From Terebella lapidaria (taxonomy: Eukaryota; Annelida; Polychaeta; Terebellida; Terebellidae): DNA of 64,000 nt. A program made the translations under genes and the position numbers. Of the stretch, positions 1-13,500 are shown one piece after another. Each line of letters begins with the position of its first letter. Position 1 is the stretch's first letter. The stretch is taken from positions 40,434,120 through 40,498,119 of the forward strand of contig OX424563.1 of assembly GCA_949152475.1 (NCBI GenBank). The letters run 5' to 3'. Below the pieces are notes generated by a model that had not been told where the DNA came from, did no database searches, and saw only the letters and a list, made by a program, of their open reading frames with translations.

Positions 1-3000
1 ACAGTTAGTCTAGGTACATAGTACATTGTGACATAATATGGGGCCGTTTCTGAGAGTTAATTTTTTGACCCCATGTTATAGCATAGGCGCTCATCGTATT
101 TTATAATGGGGCATATCGTAAATTTTAAGTTAATTTATTCAGCGAGTATTTTCGGCTAACAGTTAGTCTAGGTACATAGTACATTGTGACATAATATGGG
201 GCCGTTTCTGAGAGTTAATTTTTTGACCCCATGTTATAGCATAGGCGCTCATCGTATTTTATAATGGGGCATATCGTAAATTTTAAGTTAATTTATTCAG
301 CGAGTATTTTCGGCTAACAGTTAGTCTAGGTACATAGTACATTGTGACATAATATGGGGCCGTTTCTGAGAGTTAATTTTTTGACCCCATGTTATAGCAT
401 AGGCGCTCATCGTATTTTATAATGGGGCATATCGTAAATTTTAAGTTAATTTATTCAGCGAGTATTTTCGGCTAACAGTTAGTCTAGGTACATAGTACAT
501 TGTGACATAATATGGGGCCGTTTCTGAGAGTTAATTTTTTGACCCCATGTTATAGCATAGGCGCTCATCGTATTTTATAATGGGGCATATCGTAAATTTT
601 AAGTTAATTTATTCAGCGAGTATTTTCGGCTAACAGTTAGTCTAGGTACATAGTACATTGTGACATAATATGGGGCCGTTTCTGAGAGTTAATTTTTTGA
701 CCCCATGTTATAGCATAGGCGCTCATCGTATTTTATAATGGGGCATATCGTAAATTTTAAGTTAATTTATTCAGCGAGTATTTTCGGCTAACAGTTAGTC
801 TAGGTACATAGTACATTGTGACATAATATGGGGCCGTTTCTGAGAGTTAATTTTTTGACCCCATGTTATAGCATAGGCGCTCATCGTATTTTATAATGGG
901 GCATATCGTAAATTTTAAGTTAATTTATTCAGCGAGTATTTTCGGCTAACAGTTAGTCTAGGTACATAGTACATTGTGACATAATATGGGGCCGTTTCTG
1001 AGAGTTAATTTTTTGACCCCATGTTATAGCATAGGCGCTCATCGTATTTTATAATGGGGCATATCGTAAATTTTAAGTTAATTTATTCAGCGAGTATTTT
1101 CGGCTAACAGTTAGTCTAGGTACATAGTACATTGTGACATAATATGGGGCCGTTTCTGAGAGTTAATTTTTTGACCCCATGTTATAGCATAGGCGCTCAT
1201 CGTATTTTATAATGGGGCATATCGTAAATTTTAAGTTAATTTATTCAGCGAGTATTTTCGGCTAACAGTTAGTCTAGGTACATAGTACATTGTGACATAA
1301 TATGGGGCCGTTTCTGAGAGTTAATTTTTTGACCCCATGTTATAGCATAGGCGCTCATCGTATTTTATAATGGGGCATATCGTAAATTTTAAGTTAATTT
1401 ATTCAGCGAGTATTTTCGGCTAACAGTTAGTCTAGGTACATAGTACATTGTGACATAATATGGGGCCGTTTCTGAGAGTTAATTTTTTGACCCCATGTTA
1501 TAGCATAGGCGCTCATCGTATTTTATAATGGGGCATATCGTAAATTTTAAGTTAATTTATTCAGCGAGTATTTTCGGCTAACAGTTAGTCTAGGTACATA
1601 GTACATTGTGACATAATATGGGGCCGTTTCTGAGAGTTAATTTTTTGACCCCATGTTATAGCATAGGCGCTCATCGTATTTTATAATGGGGCATATCGTA
1701 AATTTTAAGTTAATTTATTCAGCGAGTATTTTCGGCTAACAGTTAGTCTAGGTACATAGTACATTGTGACATAATATGGGGCCGTTTCTGAGAGTTAATT
1801 TTTTGACCCCATGTTATAGCATAGGCGCTCATCGTATTTTATAATGGGGCATATCGTAAATTTTAAGTTAATTTATTCAGCGAGTATTTTCGGCTAACAG
1901 TTAGTCTAGGTACATAGTACATTGTGACATAATATGGGGCCGTTTCTGAGAGTTAATTTTTTGACCCCATGTTATAGCATAGGCGCTCATCGTATTTTAT
2001 AATGGGGCATATCGTAAATTTTAAGTTAATTTATTCAGCGAGTATTTTCGGCTAACAGTTAGTCTAGGTAATAGTACATTGTGACATAATATGGGGCCGT
2101 TTCTGAGAGTTAATTTTTTGACCCCATGTTATAGCATAGGCGCTCATCGTATTTTATAATGGGGCATATCGTAAATTTTAAGTTAATTTATTCAGCGAGT
2201 ATTTTCGGCTAACAGTTAGTCTAGGTACATAGTACATTGTGACATAATATGGGGCCGTTTCTGAGAGTTAATTTTTTGACCCCATGTTATAGCATAGGCG
2301 CTCATCGTATTTTATAATGGGGCATATCGTAAATTTTAAGTTAATTTATTCAGCGAGTATTTTCGGCTAACAGTTAGTCTAGGTACATAGTACATTGTGA
2401 CATAATATGGGGCCGTTTCTGAGAGTTAATTTTTTGACCCCATGTTATAGCATAGGCGCTCATCGTATTTTATAATGGGGCATATCGTAAATTTTAAGTT
2501 AATTTATTCAGCGAGTATTTTCGGCTAACAGTTAGTCTAGGTACATAGTACATTGTGACATAATATGGGGCCGTTTCTGAGAGTTAATTTTTTGACCCCA
2601 TGTTATAGCATAGGCGCTCATCGTATTTTATAATGGGGCATATCGTAAATTTTAAGTTAATTTATTCAGCGAGTATTTTCGGCTAACAGTTAGTCTAGGT
2701 ACATAGTACATTGTGACATAATATGGGGCCGTTTCTGAGAGTTAATTTTTTGACCCCATGTTATAGCATAGGCGCTCATCGTATTTTATAATGGGGCATA
2801 TCGTAAATTTTAAGTTAATTTATTCAGCGAGTATTTTCGGCTAACAGTTAGTCTAGGTACATAGTACATTGTGACATAATATGGGGCCGTTTCTGAGAGT
2901 TAATTTTTTGACCCCATGTTATAGCATAGGCGCTCATCGTATTTTATAATGGGGCATATCGTAAATTTTAAGTTAATTTATTCAGCGAGTATTTTCGGCT

Positions 3001-6000
3001 AACAGTTAGTCTAGGTACATAGTACATTGTGACATAATATGGGGCCGTTTCTGAGAGTTAATTTTTTGACCCCATGTTATAGCATAGGCGCTCATCGTAT
3101 TTTATAATGGGGCATATCGTAAATTTTAAGTTAATTTATTCAGCGAGTATTTTCGGCTAACAGTTAGTCTAGGTACATAGTACATTGTGACATAATATGG
3201 GGCCGTTTCTGAGAGTTAATTTTTTGACCCCATGTTATAGCATAGGCGCTCATCGTATTTTATAATGGGGCATATCGTAAATTTTAAGTTAATTTATTCA
3301 GCGAGTATTTTCGGCTAACAGTTAGTCTAGGTACATAGTACATTGTGACATAATATGGGGCCGTTTCTGAGAGTTAATTTTTTGACCCCATGTTATAGCA
3401 TAGGCGCTCATCGTATTTTATAATGGGGCATATCGTAAATTTTAAGTTAATTTATTCAGCGAGTATTTTCGGCTAACAGTTAGTCTAGGTACATAGTACA
3501 TTGTGACATAATATGGGGCCGTTTCTGAGAGTTAATTTTTTGACCCCATGTTATAGCATAGGCGCTCATCGTATTTTATAATGGGGCATATCGTAAATTT
3601 TAAGTTAATTTATTCAGCGAGTATTTTCGGCTAACAGTTAGTCTAGGTACATAGTACATTGTGACATAATATGGGGCCGTTTCTGAGAGTTAATTTTTTG
3701 ACCCCATGTTATAGCATAGGCGCTCATCGTATTTTATAATGGGGCATATCGTAAATTTTAAGTTAATTTATTCAGCGAGTATTTTCGGCTAACAGTTAGT
3801 CTAGGTACATAGTACATTGTGACATAATATGGGGCCGTTTCTGAGAGTTAATTTTTTGACCCCATGTTATAGCATAGGCGCTCATCGTATTTTATAATGG
3901 GGCATATCGTAAATTTTAAGTTAATTTATTCAGCGAGTATTTTCGGCTAACAGTTAGTCTAGGTACATAGTACATTGTGACATAATATGGGGCCGTTTCT
4001 GAGAGTTAATTTTTTGACCCCATGTTATAGCATAGGCGCTCATCGTATTTTATAATGGGGCATATCGTAAATTTTAAGTTAATTTATTCAGCGAGTATTT
4101 TCGGCTAACAGTTAGTCTAGGTACATAGTACATTGTGACATAATATGGGGCCGTTTCTGAGAGTTAATTTTTTGACCCCATGTTATAGCATAGGCGCTCA
4201 TCGTATTTTATAATGGGGCATATCGTAAATTTTAAGTTAATTTATTCAGCGAGTATTTTCGGCTAACAGTTAGTCTAGGTACATAGTACATTGTGACATA
4301 ATATGGGGCCGTTTCTGAGAGTTAATTTTTTGACCCCATGTTATAGCATAGGCGCTCATCGTATTTTATAATGGGGCATATCGTAAATTTTAAGTTAATT
4401 TATTCAGCGAGTATTTTCGGCTAACAGTTAGTCTAGGTACATAGTACATTGTGACATAATATGGGGCCGTTTCTGAGAGTTAATTTTTTGACCCCATGTT
4501 ATAGCATAGGCGCTCATCGTATTTTATAATGGGGCATATCGTAAATTTTAAGTTAATTTATTCAGCGAGTATTTTCGGCTAACAGTTAGTCTAGGTACAT
4601 AGTACATTGTGACATAATATGGGGCCGTTTCTGAGAGTTAATTTTTTGACCCCATGTTATAGCATAGGCGCTCATCGTATTTTATAATGGGGCATATCGT
4701 AAATTTTAAGTTAATTTATTCAGCGAGTATTTTCGGCTAACAGTTAGTCTAGGTACATAGTACATTGTGACATAATATGGGGCCGTTTCTGAGAGTTAAT
4801 TTTTTGACCCCATGTTATAGCATAGGCGCTCATCGTATTTTATAATGGGGCATATCGTAAATTTTAAGTTAATTTATTCAGCGAGTATTTTCGGCTAACA
4901 GTTAGTCTAGGTACATAGTACATTGTGACATAATATGGGGCCGTTTCTGAGAGTTAATTTTTTGACCCCATGTTATAGCATAGGCGCTCATCGTATTTTA
5001 TAATGGGGCATATCGTAAATTTTAAGTTAATTTATTCAGCGAGTATTTTCGGCTAACAGTTAGTCTAGGTACATAGTACATTGTGACATAATATGGGGCC
5101 GTTTCTGAGAGTTAATTTTTTGACCCCATGTCATAGCATAGGCGCTCATCGTATTTTATAATGGGGCATATCGTAAATTTTAAGTTAATTTATTCAGCGA
5201 GTATTTTCGGCTAACAGTTAGTCTAGGTACATAGTACATTGTGACATAATATGGGGCCGTTTCTGAGAGTTAATTTTTTGACCCCATGTTATAGCATAGG
5301 CGCTCATCGTATTTTATAATGGGGCATATCGTAAATTTTAAGTTAATTTATTCAGCGAGTATTTTCGGCTAACAGTTAGTCTAGGTACATAGTACATTGT
5401 GACATAATATGGGGCCGTTTCTGAGAGTTAATTTTTTGACCCCATGTTATAGCATAGGCGCTCATCGTATTTTATAATGGGGCATATCGTAAATTTTAAG
5501 TTAATTTATTCAGCGAGTATTTTCGGCTAACAGTTAGTCTAGGTACATAGTACATTGTGACATAATATGGGGCCGTTTCTGAGAGTTAATTTTTTGACCC
5601 CATGTTATAGCATAGGCGCTCATCGTATTTTATAATGGGGCATATCGTAAATTTTAAGTTAATTTATTCAGCGAGTATTTTCGGCTAACAGTTAGTCTAG
5701 GTACATAGTACATTGTGACATAATATGGGGCCGTTTCTGAGAGTTAATTTTTTGACCCCATGTTATAGCATAGGCGCTCATCGTATTTTATAATGGGGCA
5801 TATCGTAAATTTTAAGTTAATTTATTCAGCGAGTATTTTCGGCTAACAGTTAGTCTAGGTACATAGTACATTGTGACATAATATGGGGCCGTTTCTGAGA
5901 GTTAATTTTTTGACCCCATGTTATAGCATAGGCGCTCATCGTATTTTATAATGGGGCATATCGTAAATTTTAAGTTAATTTATTCAGCGAGTATTTTCGG

Positions 6001-7583
6001 CTAACAGTTAGTCTAGGTACATAGTACATTGTGACATAATATGGGGCCGTTTCTGAGAGTTAATTTTTTGACCCCATGTTATAGCATAGGCGCTCATCGT
6101 ATTTTATAATGGGGCATATCGTAAATTTTAAGTTAATTTATTCAGCGAGTATTTTCGGCTAACAGTTAGTCTAGGTACATAGTACATTGTGACATAATAT
6201 GGGGCCGTTTCTGAGAGTTAATTTTTTGACCCCATGTTATAGCATAGGCGCTCATCGTATTTTATAATGGGGCATATCGTAAATTTTAAGTTAATTTATT
6301 CAGCGAGTATTTTCGGCTAACAGTTAGTCTAGGTACATAGTACATTGTGACATAATATGGGGCCGTTTCTGAGAGTTAATTTTTTGACCCCATGTTATAG
6401 CATAGGCGCTCATCGTATTTTATAATGGGGCATATCGTAAATTTTAAGTTAATTTATTCAGCGAGTATTTTCGGCTAACAGTTAGTCTAGGTACATAGTA
6501 CATTGTGACATAATATGGGGCCGTTTCTGAGAGTTAATTTTTTGACCCCATGTTATAGCATAGGCGCTCATCGTATTTTATAATGGGGCATATCGTAAAT
6601 TTTAAGTTAATTTATTCAGCGAGTATTTTCGGCTAACAGTTAGTCTAGGTACATAGTACATTGTGACATAATATGGGGCCGTTTCTGAGAGTTAATTTTT
6701 TGACCCCATGTTATAGCATAGGCGCTCATCGTATTTTATAATGGGGCATATCGTAAATTTTAAGTTAATTTATTCAGCGAGTATTTTCGGCTAACAGTTA
6801 GTCTAGGTACATAGTACATTGTGACATAATATGGGGCCGTTTCTGAGAGTTAATTTTTTGACCCCATGTTATAGCATAGGCGCTCATCGTATTTTATAAT
6901 GGGGCATATCGTAAATTTTAAGTTAATTTATTCAGCGAGTATTTTCGGCTAACAGTTAGTCTAGGTACATAGTACATTGTGACATAATATGGGGCCGTTT
7001 CTGAGAGTTAATTTTTTGACCCCATGTTATAGCATAGGCGCTCATCGTATTTTATAATGGGGCATATCGTAAATTTTAAGTTAATTTATTCAGCGAGTAT
7101 TTTCGGCTAACAGTTAGTCTAGGTACATAGTACATTGTGACATAATATGGGGCCGTTTCTGAGAGTTAATTTTTTGACCCCATGTTATAGCATAGGCGCT
7201 CATCGTATTTTATAATGGGGCATATCGTAAATTTTAAGTTAATTTATTCAGCGAGTATTTTCGGCTAACAGTTAGTCTAGGTACATAGTACATTGTGACA
7301 TAATATGGGGCCGTTTCTGAGAGTTAATTTTTTGACCCCATGTTATAGCATAGGCGCTCATCGTATTTTATAATGGGGCATATCGTAAATTTTAAGTTAA
7401 TTTATTCAGCGAGTATTTTCGGCTAACAGTTAGTCTAGGTACATAGTACATTGTGACATAATATGGGGCCGTTTCTGAGAGTTAATTTTTTGACCCCATG
7501 TTATAGCATAGGCGCTCATCGTATTTTATAATGGGGCATATCGTAAATTTTAAGTTAATTTATTCAGCGAGTATTTTCGGCTA
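1..7583 (+). repeat. T zone of the 158-bp array (units 1-48)
   Basis: All 48 units carry T at unit base 126 (AAATTTTAAG). I found only two private differences in 7.6 kb: a deleted C near 2071 and T to C at 5132. Such uniformity indicates very recent amplification or conversion, or possibly assembly smoothing of unresolved copies. The zone is open at the left window edge, so its true length is unknown. Confidence 0.9.
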
Positions 7584-10500
7584 ACAGTTAGTCTAGGTAC
7601 ATAGTACATTGTGACATAATATGGGGCCGTTTCTGAGAGTTAATTTTTTGACCCCATGTTATAGCATAGGCGCTCATCGTATTTTATAATGGGGCATATC
7701 GTAAATTTGAAGTTAATTTATTCAGCGAGTATTTTCGGCTAACAGTTAGTGTAGGTACATAGTACATTGTGACATAATATGGGGCCGTTTCTGAGAGTTA
7801 ATTTTTTGACCCCATGTTATAGCATAGGCGCTCATCGTATTTTATAATGGGGCATATCGTAAATTTTAAGTTAATTTATTCAGCGAGTATTTTCGGCTAA
7901 CAGTTAGTCTAGGTACATAGTACATTGTGACATAATATGGGGCCGTTTCTGAGAGTTAATTTTTTGACCCCATGTTATAGCATAGGCGCTCATCGTATTT
8001 TATAATGGGGCATATCGTAAATTTCAAGTTAATTTATTCAGCGAGTATTTTCGGCTAACAGTTAGTCTAGGTACATAGTACATTGTGACATAATATGGGG
8101 CCGTTTCTGAGAGTTAATTTTTTGACCCCATGTTATAGCATAGGCGCTCATCGTATTTTATAATGGGGCATATCGTAAATTTCAAGTTAATTTATTTAGC
8201 GAGTATTTTCGGCTAACAGTTAGTCTAGGTACATAGTACATTGTGACATAATATGGGGCCGTTTCTGAGAGTTAATTTTTTGACCCCATGTTATAGCATA
8301 GGCGCTCATCGTATTTTATAATGGGGCATATCGTAAATTTTAAGTTAATTTATTCAGCGAGTATTTTCGGCTAACAGTTAGTCTAGGTACATAGTACATT
8401 GTGACATAATATGGGGCCGTTTCTGAGAGTTAATTTTTTGACCCCATGTTATAGCATAGGCGCTCATCGTATTTTATAATGGGGCATATCGTAAATTTGA
8501 AGTTAATTTATTCAGCGAGTATTTTCGGCTAACAGTTAGTCTAGGTACATAGTACATTGTGACATAATATGGGGCCGTTTCTGAGAGTTAATTTTTTGAC
8601 CCCATGTTATAGCATAGGCGCTCATCGTATTTTATAATGGGGCATATCGTAAATTTCAAGTTAATTTATTCAGCGAGTATTTTCGGCTAACAGTTAGTCT
8701 AGGTACATAGTACATTGTGACATAATATGGGGCCGTTTCTGAGAGTTAATTTTTTGACCCCATGTTATAGCATAGGCGCTCATCGTATTTTATAATGGGG
8801 CATATCGTAAATTTGAAGTTAATTTATTCAGCGAGTATTTTCGGCTAACAGTTAGTCTAGGTACATAGTACATTGTGACATAATATGGGGCCGTTTCTGA
8901 GAGTTAATTTTTTGACCCCATGTTATAGCATAGGCGCTCATCGTATTTTATAATGGGGCATATCGTAAATTTGAAGTTAATTTATTCAGCGAGTATTTTC
9001 GGCTAACAGTTAGTCTAGGTACATAGTACATTGTGACATAATATGGGGCCGTTTCTGAGAGTTAATTTTTTGACCCCATGTTATAGCATAGGCGCTCATC
9101 GTATTTTATAATGGGGCATATCGTAAATTTCAAGTTAATTTATTCAGCGAGTATTTTCGGCTAACAGTTAGTCTAGGTACATAGTACATTGTGACATAAT
9201 ATGGGGCCGTTTCTGAGAGTTAATTTTTTGACCCCATGTTATAGCATAGGCGCTCATCGTATTTTATAATGGGGCATATCGTAAATTTTAAGTTAATTTA
9301 TTCAGCGAGTATTTTCGGCTAACAGTTAGTCTAGGTACATAGTACATTGTGACATAATATGGGGCCGTTTCTGAGAGTTAATTTTTTGACCCCATGTTAT
9401 AGCATAGGCGCTCATCGTATTTTATAATGGGGCATATCGTAAATTTTAAGTTAATTTATTCAGCGAGTATTTTCGGCTAACAGTTAGTCTAGGTACATAG
9501 TACATTGTGACATAATATGGGGCCGTTTCTGAGAGTTAATTTTTTGACCCCATGTTATAGCATAGGCGCTCATCGTATTTTATAATGGGGCATATCGTAA
9601 ATTTCAAGTTAATTTATTCAGCGAGTATTTTCGGCTAACAGTTAGTCTAGGTACATAGTACATTGTGACATAATATGGGGCCGTTTCTGAGAGTTAATTT
9701 TTTGACCCCATGTTATAGCATAGGCGCTCATCGTATTTTATAATGGGGCATATCGTAAATTTGAAGTTAATTTATTCAGCGAGTATTTTCGGCTAACAGT
9801 TAGTCTAGGTACATAGTACATTGTGACATAATATGGGGCCGTTTCTGAGAGTTAATTTTTTGACCCCATGTTATAGCACAGGCGCTCATCGTATTTTATA
9901 ATGGGGCATATCGTAAATTTTAAGTTAATTTATTCAGCGAGTGTTTTCGGCTAACAGTTAGTCTAGGTACATAGTACATTGTGACATAATATGGGGCCGT
10001 TTCTGAGAGTTAATTTTTTGACCCCATGTTATAGCATAGGCGCTCATCGTATTTTATAATGGGGCATATCGTAAATTTTAAGTTAATTTATTCAGCGAGT
10101 ATTTTCGGCTAACAGTTAGTCTAGGTACATAGTACATTGTGACATAATATGGGGCCGTTTCTGAGAGTTAATTTTTTGACCCCATGTTATAGCATAGGCG
10201 CTCATCGTATTTTATAATGGGGCATATCGTAAATTTTAAGTTAATTTATTCAGCGAGTATTTTCGGCTAACAGTTAGTCTAGGTACATAGTACATTGTGA
10301 CATAATATGGGGCCGTTTCTGAGAGTTAATTTTTTGACCCCATGTTATAGCATAGGCGCTCATCGTATTTTATAATGGGGCATATCGTAAATTTGAAGTT
10401 AATTTATTCAGCGAGTATTTTCGGCTAACAGTTAGTCTAGGTACATAGTACATTGTGACATAATATGGGGCCGTTTCTGAGAGTTAATTTTTTGACCCCA

Positions 10501-13500
10501 TGTTATAGCATAGGCGCTCATCGTATTTCATAATGGGGCATATCGTAAATTTCAAGTTAATTTATTCAGCGAGTATTTTCGGCTAACAGTTAGTCTAGGT
10601 ACATAGTACATTGTGACATAATATGGGGCCGTTTCTGAGAGTTAATTTTTTGACCCCATGTTATAGCATAGGCGCTCATCGTATTTTATAATGGGGCATA
10701 TCGTAAATTTCAAGTTAATTTATTCAGCGAGTATTTTCGGCTAACAGTTAGTCTAGGTACATAGTACATTGTGACATAATATGGGGCCGTTTCTGAGAGT
10801 TAATTTTTTGACCCCATGTTATAGCATAGGCGCTCATCGTATTTTATAATGGGGCATATCGTAAATTTGAAGTTAATTTATTCAGCGAGTATTTTCGGCT
10901 AACAGTTAGTCTAGGTACATAGTACATTGTGACATAATATGGGGCCGTTTCTGAGAGTTAATTTTTTGACCCCATGTTATAGCATAGGCGCTCATCGTAT
11001 TTTATAATGGGGCATATCGTAAATTTCAAGTTAATTTATTCAGCGAGTATTTTCGGCTAACAGTTAGTCTAGGTACATAGTACATTGTGACATAATATGG
11101 GGCCGTTTCTGAGAGTTAATTTTTTGACCCCATGTTATAGCATAAGCGCTCATCGTATTTTATAATGGGGCATATCGTAAATTTGAAGTTAATTTATTCA
11201 GCGAGTATTTTCGGCTAACAGTTAGTCTAGGTACATAGTACATTGTGACATAATATGGGGCCGTTTCTGAGAGTTAATTTTTTGACCCCATGTTATAGCA
11301 TAGGCGCTCATCGTATTTTATAATGGGGCATATCGTAAATTTTAAGTTAATTTATTCAGCGAGTATTTTCGGCTAACAGTTAGTCTAGGTACATAGTACA
11401 TTGTGACATAATATGGGGCCGTTTCTGAGAGTTAATTTTTTGACCCCATGTTATAGCATAGGCGCTCATCGTATTTTATAATGGGGCATATCGTAAATTT
11501 TAAGTTAATTTATTCAGCGAGTATTTTCGGCTAACAGTTAGTCTAGGTACATAGTACATTGTGACATAATATGGGGCCGTTTCTGAGAGTTAATTTTTTG
11601 ACCCCATGTTATAGCATAGGCGCTCATCGTATTTTATAATGGGGCATATCGTAAATTTCAAGTTAATTTATTCAGCGAGTATTTTCGGCTAACAGTTAGT
11701 CTAGGTACATAGTACATTGTGACATAATATGGGGCCGTTTCTGAGAGTTAATTTTTTGACCCCATGTTATAGCATAGGCGCTCATCGTATTTTATAATGG
11801 GGCATATCGTAAATTTCAAGTTAATTTATTCAGCGAGTATTTTCGGCTAACAGTTAGTCTAGGTACATAGTACATTGTGACATAATATGGGGCCGTTTCT
11901 GAGAGTTAATTTTTTGACCCCATGTTATAGCATAGGCGCTCATCGTATTTTATAATGGGGCATATCGTAAATTTGAAGTTAATTTATTCAGCGAGTATTT
12001 TCGGCTAACAGTTAGTCTAGGTACATAGTACATTGTGACATAATATGGGGCCGTTTCTGAGAGTTAATTTTTTGACCCCTTGTTATAGCATAGGCGCTCA
12101 TCGTATTTTATAATGGGGCATATCGTAAATTTTAAGTTAATTTATTCAGCGAGTGTTTTCGGCAAACAGTTAGTCTAGGTACATAGTACATTGTGACATA
12201 ATATGGGGCCGTTTCTGAGAGTTAATTTTTTGACCCCATGTTATAGCATAGGCGCTCATCGTATTTTATAATGGGGCATATCGTAAATTTTAAGTTAATT
12301 TATTCAGCGAGTATTTTCGGCTAACAGTTAGTCTAGGTACATAGTACATTGTGACATAATATGGGGCCGTTTCTGAGAGTTAATTTTTTGACCCCATGTT
12401 ATAGCATAGGCGCTCATCGTATTCTATAATGGGGCATATCGTAAATTTTAAGTTAATTTATTCAGCGAGTATTTTCGGCTAACAGTTAGTCTAGGTACAT
12501 AGTACATTGTGACATAATATGGGGCCGTTTCTGAGAGTTAATTTTTTGACCCCATGTTATAGCATAGGCGCTCATCGTATTTTATAATATGGCATATCGT
12601 AAATTTTAAGTTAATTTATTCAGCGAGTATTTTCGGCTAACAGTTAGTCTAGGTACATAGTACATTGTGACATAATATGGGGCCGTTTCTGAGAGTTAAT
12701 TTTTTGACCCCATGTTATAGCATAGGCGCTCATCGTATTTTATAATGGGGCATATCGTAAATTTTAAGTTAATTTATTCAGCGAGTATTTTCGGCTAACA
12801 GTTAGTCTAGGTACATAGTACATTGTGACATAATATGGGGCCGTTTCTGAGAGTTAATTTTTTGACCCCATGTTATAGCATAGGCGCTCATCGTATTTTA
12901 TAATGGGGCATATCGTAAATTTTAAGTTAATTTATTCAGCGAGTATTTTCGGCTAACAGTTAGTCTAGGTACATAGTACATTGTGACATAATATGGGGCC
13001 GTTTCTGAGAGTTAATTTTTTGACCCCATGTTATAGCATAGGCGCTCATCGTATTTTATAATGGGGCATATCGTAAATTTTAAGTTAATTTATTCAGCGA
13101 GTATTTTCGGCTAACAGTTAGTCTAGGTACATAGTACATTGTGACATAATATGGGGCCGTTTCTGAGAGTTAATTTTTTGACCCCATGTTATAGCATAGG
13201 CGCTCATCGTATTTTATAATGGGGCATATCGTAAATTTTAAGTTAATTTATTCAGCGAGTATTTTCGGCTAACAGTTAGTCTAGGTACATAGTACATTGT
13301 GACATAATATGGGGCCGTTTCTGAGAGTTAATTTTTTGACCCCATGTTATAGCATAGGCGCTCACCGTATTTTATAATGGGGCATATCGTAAATTTTAAG
13401 TTAATTTATTCAGCGAGTATTTTCGGCTAACAGTTAGTCTAGGTACATAGTACATTGTGACATAATATGGGGCCGTTTCTGAGAGTTAATTTTTTGACCC

